Assembly: GCF_001050135.1 (NCBI RefSeq)
Contig: NZ_CP012040.1
Coordinates: 3,135,001 to 3,199,000, forward strand
Length of the DNA: 64,000 bases
Direction: 5' to 3'
Source: Cyclobacterium amurskyense
GTDB lineage: Bacteria > Bacteroidota > Bacteroidia > Cytophagales > Cyclobacteriaceae
Shown: positions 61,753 through 64,000 of the stretch, one piece after another
Numbering within the stretch: the first letter of the stretch is position 1
Layout of the letters: every line of letters begins with the position of its first letter
The notes under the pieces: model-generated
Databases searched by the model: none
Told to the model about the DNA's origin: nothing
What the model saw: only the letters and a program-made list of their open reading frames with translations
Program-made: the position numbers and the translations under genes

Positions 61753-62654
61753 AGTTTTTTTGCAATCCTCAACTTGGCACTTCTTGCTCTCTTATTTGTT
61801 TCTATCTCTTCCTGTTTTGCCACTATAGGCTTTCTGCTTATAGGTTCTAGTGGTCGGATCGGATTGCCATAAAAATCTTTTTCAAGCTCACCATGAAGTT
61901 TGCCTTTGGTCATAATGTTTTTGACCATTCGGTCTTCAAGTGAATGGTAGCTCATTATTACCAACCTTCCTTCACTATTCAACAACTTGGTACTTTGCTC
62001 CAGCATTTCTTCTAAAGCAGCCATTTCCTGATTTACTTCGATTCTTAGGGCTTGAAATACCTGGGCACTATATTTTGCATATTTGCCTCGTGGCGCATAT
62101 TTGTCAAGAAGGTTTTTGAAATCCGGAATGGATTCAAAAGGGATATTAGCCCTGGTAGAGACGATGGCTCTTGCTAGGGTTTTGGCATTCCTTATTTCTC
62201 CATAAATACCAAAAATCTTATGGAGTGCTTCTTCTTCGTAAGTGTTCAAAATAGTAGCTGCAGAAACATCTCCTGATTGACTCATTCGCATGTCCAGCTT
62301 TCCTTCAAACCTCGTAGAAAAGCCTCTTGAAGGCTCGTCAATCTGGTGTGAAGAAACGCCTAAATCGGCAAGGATGCCATCTACTTTTTCTACACCGTAT
62401 ATCTTCAGGTATCTGCGTAAATCCCGGAAATTGGCCATGACGAAAGTGAATTTTTCATCGTCAGGGGCGTTTTTCTCTGCATCAGGATCCTGATCAAAAC
62501 CATACAAGTGTCCCTTGTCTAGCTTTTTTAGGATTTCACGAGAGTGCCCACCTCCTCCAAAGGTCAAATCGATATAGGTGCCGTTAGGGTCTATGTTTAA
62601 ACCTGACAGGCACTCTTCGAGCATTACGGGAATATGGTAGGCTTGATTATGCAC
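61749..62654 (-). CDS. rsmH: 16S rRNA (cytosine-1402-N4)-methyltransferase
   Basis: A 301-residue RsmH/MraW. The N-terminal 'HIPVMLEECLSGL' (about residues 7-19) leads into the SAM-binding 'YIDLTFGGGGHSREIL' (about 27-42). 'GILADLGVSSHQID' (about 96-109), 'RGFSTRFEGKLDMRM' and 'VFQALRIEVNQEM' (about 199-211) are diagnostic. It methylates the ribosomal P-site region of 16S rRNA. It overlaps mraZ by 8 bp and ftsL by 4 bp. Confidence 0.97.
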   Translation of the reverse strand: MHNQAYHIPVMLEECLSGLNIDPNGTYIDLTFGGGGHSREILKKLDKGHLYGFDQDPDAEKNAPDDEKFTFVMANFRDLRRYLKIYGVEKVDGILADLGVSSHQIDEPSRGFSTRFEGKLDMRMSQSGDVSAATILNTYEEEALHKIFGIYGEIRNAKTLARAIVSTRANIPFESIPDFKNLLDKYAPRGKYAKYSAQVFQALRIEVNQEMAALEEMLEQSTKLLNSEGRLVIMSYHSLEDRMVKNIMTKGKLHGELEKDFYGNPIRPLEPISRKPIVAKQEEIETNKRARSAKLRIAKKL

Positions 62655-63096
62655 TTTTACCTAAGAATTTTTTGTTTAAATCACTGAATCTTTTTTCTTC
62701 TTTACTCATGAATGCTTCATAGCATTCCGGGTTCCAAATTTCAATTTTTGTACCTATACCTATCACAATGGCTTCTCTTTCTAATTGGGCATGACGTAGC
62801 ATGGTTTTGCTAATCACAAACCTGCCAGTAGCATCTAAATCTACTGGGGATTCCCTCCTGAAAAAGGACCTTTTGAAAAACCTTACATCATCATCTGTAT
62901 CATCTAGGCTGGCCAATTTGCTATGGTCTTTTTTAACTTCAACCATCGGTATCAATTCGAGACATGGCTCCAAACCTTTGCGCAGCATCATTTCCTGACC
63001 CAAGGATTCAGGTAATAAAGCCTTCATTTTTGAAGGCAATACCAACCTGCCCTTGGCATCCAATTTACACTCAAATTCACCGGTGAATGATGCCAT
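62647..63096 (-). CDS. mraZ: Transcriptional regulator MraZ
   Basis: A 149-residue protein with two SpoVT/AbrB-type swapped-hairpin halves. The first is 'GEFECKLDAKGRLVLPSKMKALLPE' (about 5-30) and the second is 'SPVDLDATGRFVISKTMLRHAQLE' (about 83-106). Each carries the Asp-x-x-Gly-Arg DNA-contact motif (DAKGR and DATGR). In other bacteria MraZ forms a ring and binds direct repeats in front of its own operon. Here a matching repeat array (63143-63175) and a -7 element (63122-63129) lie directly upstream. First gene of the 13-gene dcw operon. Confidence 0.96.
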   Translation of the reverse strand: MASFTGEFECKLDAKGRLVLPSKMKALLPESLGQEMMLRKGLEPCLELIPMVEVKKDHSKLASLDDTDDDVRFFKRSFFRRESPVDLDATGRFVISKTMLRHAQLEREAIVIGIGTKIEIWNPECYEAFMSKEEKRFSDLNKKFLGKSA

Positions 63097-63121
63097 ACCT
63101 GTTCTTCCTGCTTACTGATTA

Positions 63122-63129
63122 CAAAAGTA
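63122..63129 (-). promoter_or_regulatory. -7 promoter element of the dcw operon
   Basis: On the minus strand the bases read TACTTTTG, an exact match to TAnnTTTG, 25 bp before the mraZ ATG. No convincing TTTG -33 element lies at the usual distance; that position is taken by the GTGG repeats, so a repressor bound there would cover the promoter. Confidence 0.6.
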
Positions 63130-63142
63130 GTAAATAGCTAAA

Positions 63143-63175
63143 CACTTTTTACCACTTTGCCCCACTTTTTACCAC
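63143..63175 (-). promoter_or_regulatory. MraZ-type operator: 10-bp-period GTGG direct repeats
   Basis: On the minus strand the sequence is GTGGTAAAAA, GTGGGGCAAA, GTGGTAAAAA in direct succession, followed by a fourth partial GTG. The exact 10-bp spacing and the AAAGTGG(T/G) core correspond to known MraZ operators (TGGGN repeats with 5-bp spacers in E. coli; AAAGTGG repeats in mollicutes). It overlaps the promoter region of mraZ, which supports autoregulation of the dcw operon. The rest of the 328 bp gap (63176-63424) shows no gene. Confidence 0.75.
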
Positions 63176-63424
63176 ATTGCTATAAAAGTATCCAAATCTA
63201 ACTAGAATCACAATTATTTTTAAAAAAATAAACGGATGGCTGCAGGGCTTACAACGGGCTATGAATCAGCAGGTAATCATCAGTAAATATACGATTTTAT
63301 GAGTTTAAAGCCAGATTTTGGGGGTTTACTTGCCCTAATAAAAAGTTGAATATCTGGTGTGTTGAATAAGTGGGGAAAATTCCCTTAAATTCCCAGTGTT
63401 TGCCTTTTAATGTAGGATTTAAGG

Positions 63425-64000
63425 CTATTTTTTTCTTTCGATGGTGTAAGTTACCAAGGTTTCCAAAGAATTTTTAAAAGGGGACTCCGGGAAGTTTTCT
63501 AGTAAGGACAATGCTTCTTGGTAATAATTGTTCATTATTTTTTGAGCGTATTCCAGTCCACCAGATTTTTTAACAAAATCTATAATTTCATTGATGGTGC
63601 CTTTATTCTCACTTTTATTCCGGATCTTAAAAATGATTTTTTTCCTATCTACCCAGCTTGCATTTTGGAGTGCATAGATGAGTGGAAGTGTCATTTTTTT
63701 CTCTTTGATATCAATCCCTACAGGTTTACCGACAACGTCTTCTCCATAATCAAAAAGGTCATCTTTGATTTGAAAGGCCATTCCCACTTTTTCGCCAAAG
63801 AGTCTCATTTTCTCAATATTTTCCTCACTGGATCCAGCAGTAGCAGCTCCTACAGCACAGCATGAAGCTATCAGGCTTGCTGTTTTTTGTCGGATAATTG
63901 TATAATATACTTCTTCGGTAATGTCCAGTTTACGGGCCTTGGAGATTTGTAAAAGTTCACCTTCGCTCATTTCCTGTACGGCATTGGAAACGATTTTAAG
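63425..64000 (-). CDS. Polyprenyl diphosphate synthase, N-terminus cut by window edge
   Basis: The frame continues past 64000 without a start, so 63970 (an internal ATG) is not the real beginning; 191 codons are visible. This is the C-terminal part of a trans-isoprenyl diphosphate synthase (IspB-like). The second aspartate-rich motif is DDLFD in 'GMAFQIKDDLFDYGEDVVGKPVGID', preceded by 'QKTASLIASCCAVGA' and followed by 'KKMTLPLIYAL'. It elongates farnesyl or similar diphosphate with isopentenyl diphosphate to make quinone side chains. The first DDxxD motif lies outside. It is on the same strand as dcw but is separated from mraZ by 328 bp. Confidence 0.92.
   Translation of the reverse strand, partial: LKIVSNAVQEMSEGELLQISKARKLDITEEVYYTIIRQKTASLIASCCAVGAATAGSSEENIEKMRLFGEKVGMAFQIKDDLFDYGEDVVGKPVGIDIKEKKMTLPLIYALQNASWVDRKKIIFKIRNKSENKGTINEIIDFVKKSGGLEYAQKIMNNYYQEALSLLENFPESPFKNSLETLVTYTIERKK

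Overview
The window is a chromosomal segment from a member of the Bacteroidota, most likely a Cytophagales / Cyclobacteriaceae-type marine or soil bacterium. The evidence is a TonB-dependent receptor paired with a DUF4249-type lipoprotein, a Bat (VWA/TPR) cluster, secreted DUF1080 proteins, several lipoproteins, TAnnTTTG-type -7 promoter elements, and the Bacteroidota order of the division and cell-wall (dcw) cluster. The assignment below phylum level is inference. No rRNA, tRNA or CRISPR array was seen.

Layout. 1-8.4 kb: a cut-off MORN-like (YwqK-type) secreted protein, a thiolase, a short Bat cluster (VWA plus two TPR or low-complexity proteins), a divergent TonB receptor/DUF4249 lipoprotein pair and an SDR enzyme. 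8.5-10.5 kb: an O-acyltransferase/N-acyltransferase pair that looks like GlsA/GlsB of glycine-lipid synthesis. 10.5-23.7 kb: a carbohydrate region with an aldo/keto reductase, a FucP-like permease, glucuronate isomerase UxaC, a Tat-exported sugar isomerase-like protein, two DUF1080 proteins, a universal stress protein, polyphosphate glucokinase, pirin and an outer-membrane protein. Four copies of a ~200 bp intergenic repeat with inverted ends lie here. 24-33 kb: RmlA, a single-domain response regulator, a SulP transporter, Ppx/GppA phosphatase, SdhB and SdhA without a cytochrome subunit, and a fatty-acid hydroxylase-family membrane protein.

33-43 kb is the accessory part. It holds two large secreted lipoproteins (leucine-rich repeat; FN3 plus propeller-like), a decayed tyrosine recombinase, an SGNH hydrolase, the remains of a secreted protein with a sorting-tail-like end, a DUF5995 protein, a GreB-like factor with a shortened coiled coil, a YkgJ-type cysteine-cluster protein and the fifth repeat copy. 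43-47.8 kb: a DUF3500 protein, an FG-GAP repeat protein, an NAD(P)-binding protein, purine nucleoside phosphorylase and an FMN reductase.

47.8-63.2 kb is a complete 13-gene dcw operon on the minus strand: mraZ-rsmH-ftsL-ftsI-murE-mraY-murD-ftsW-murG-murC-ftsQ-ftsA-ftsZ. Most junctions overlap or nearly touch. In front of mraZ there is a TACTTTTG -7 element and a 10-bp-period GTGG repeat array that fits MraZ autoregulation. The operon ends in a perfect hairpin that also contains the end of the convergent FMN reductase. The window closes inside a polyprenyl diphosphate synthase gene.

No clearly new multi-gene system was found. The strongest unexplained signals are the structured intergenic repeat family, a pair of LacI-type palindromes in the sugar region, the sdhAB-ppx arrangement without sdhC, and the GreB-like protein lacking the acidic tip.
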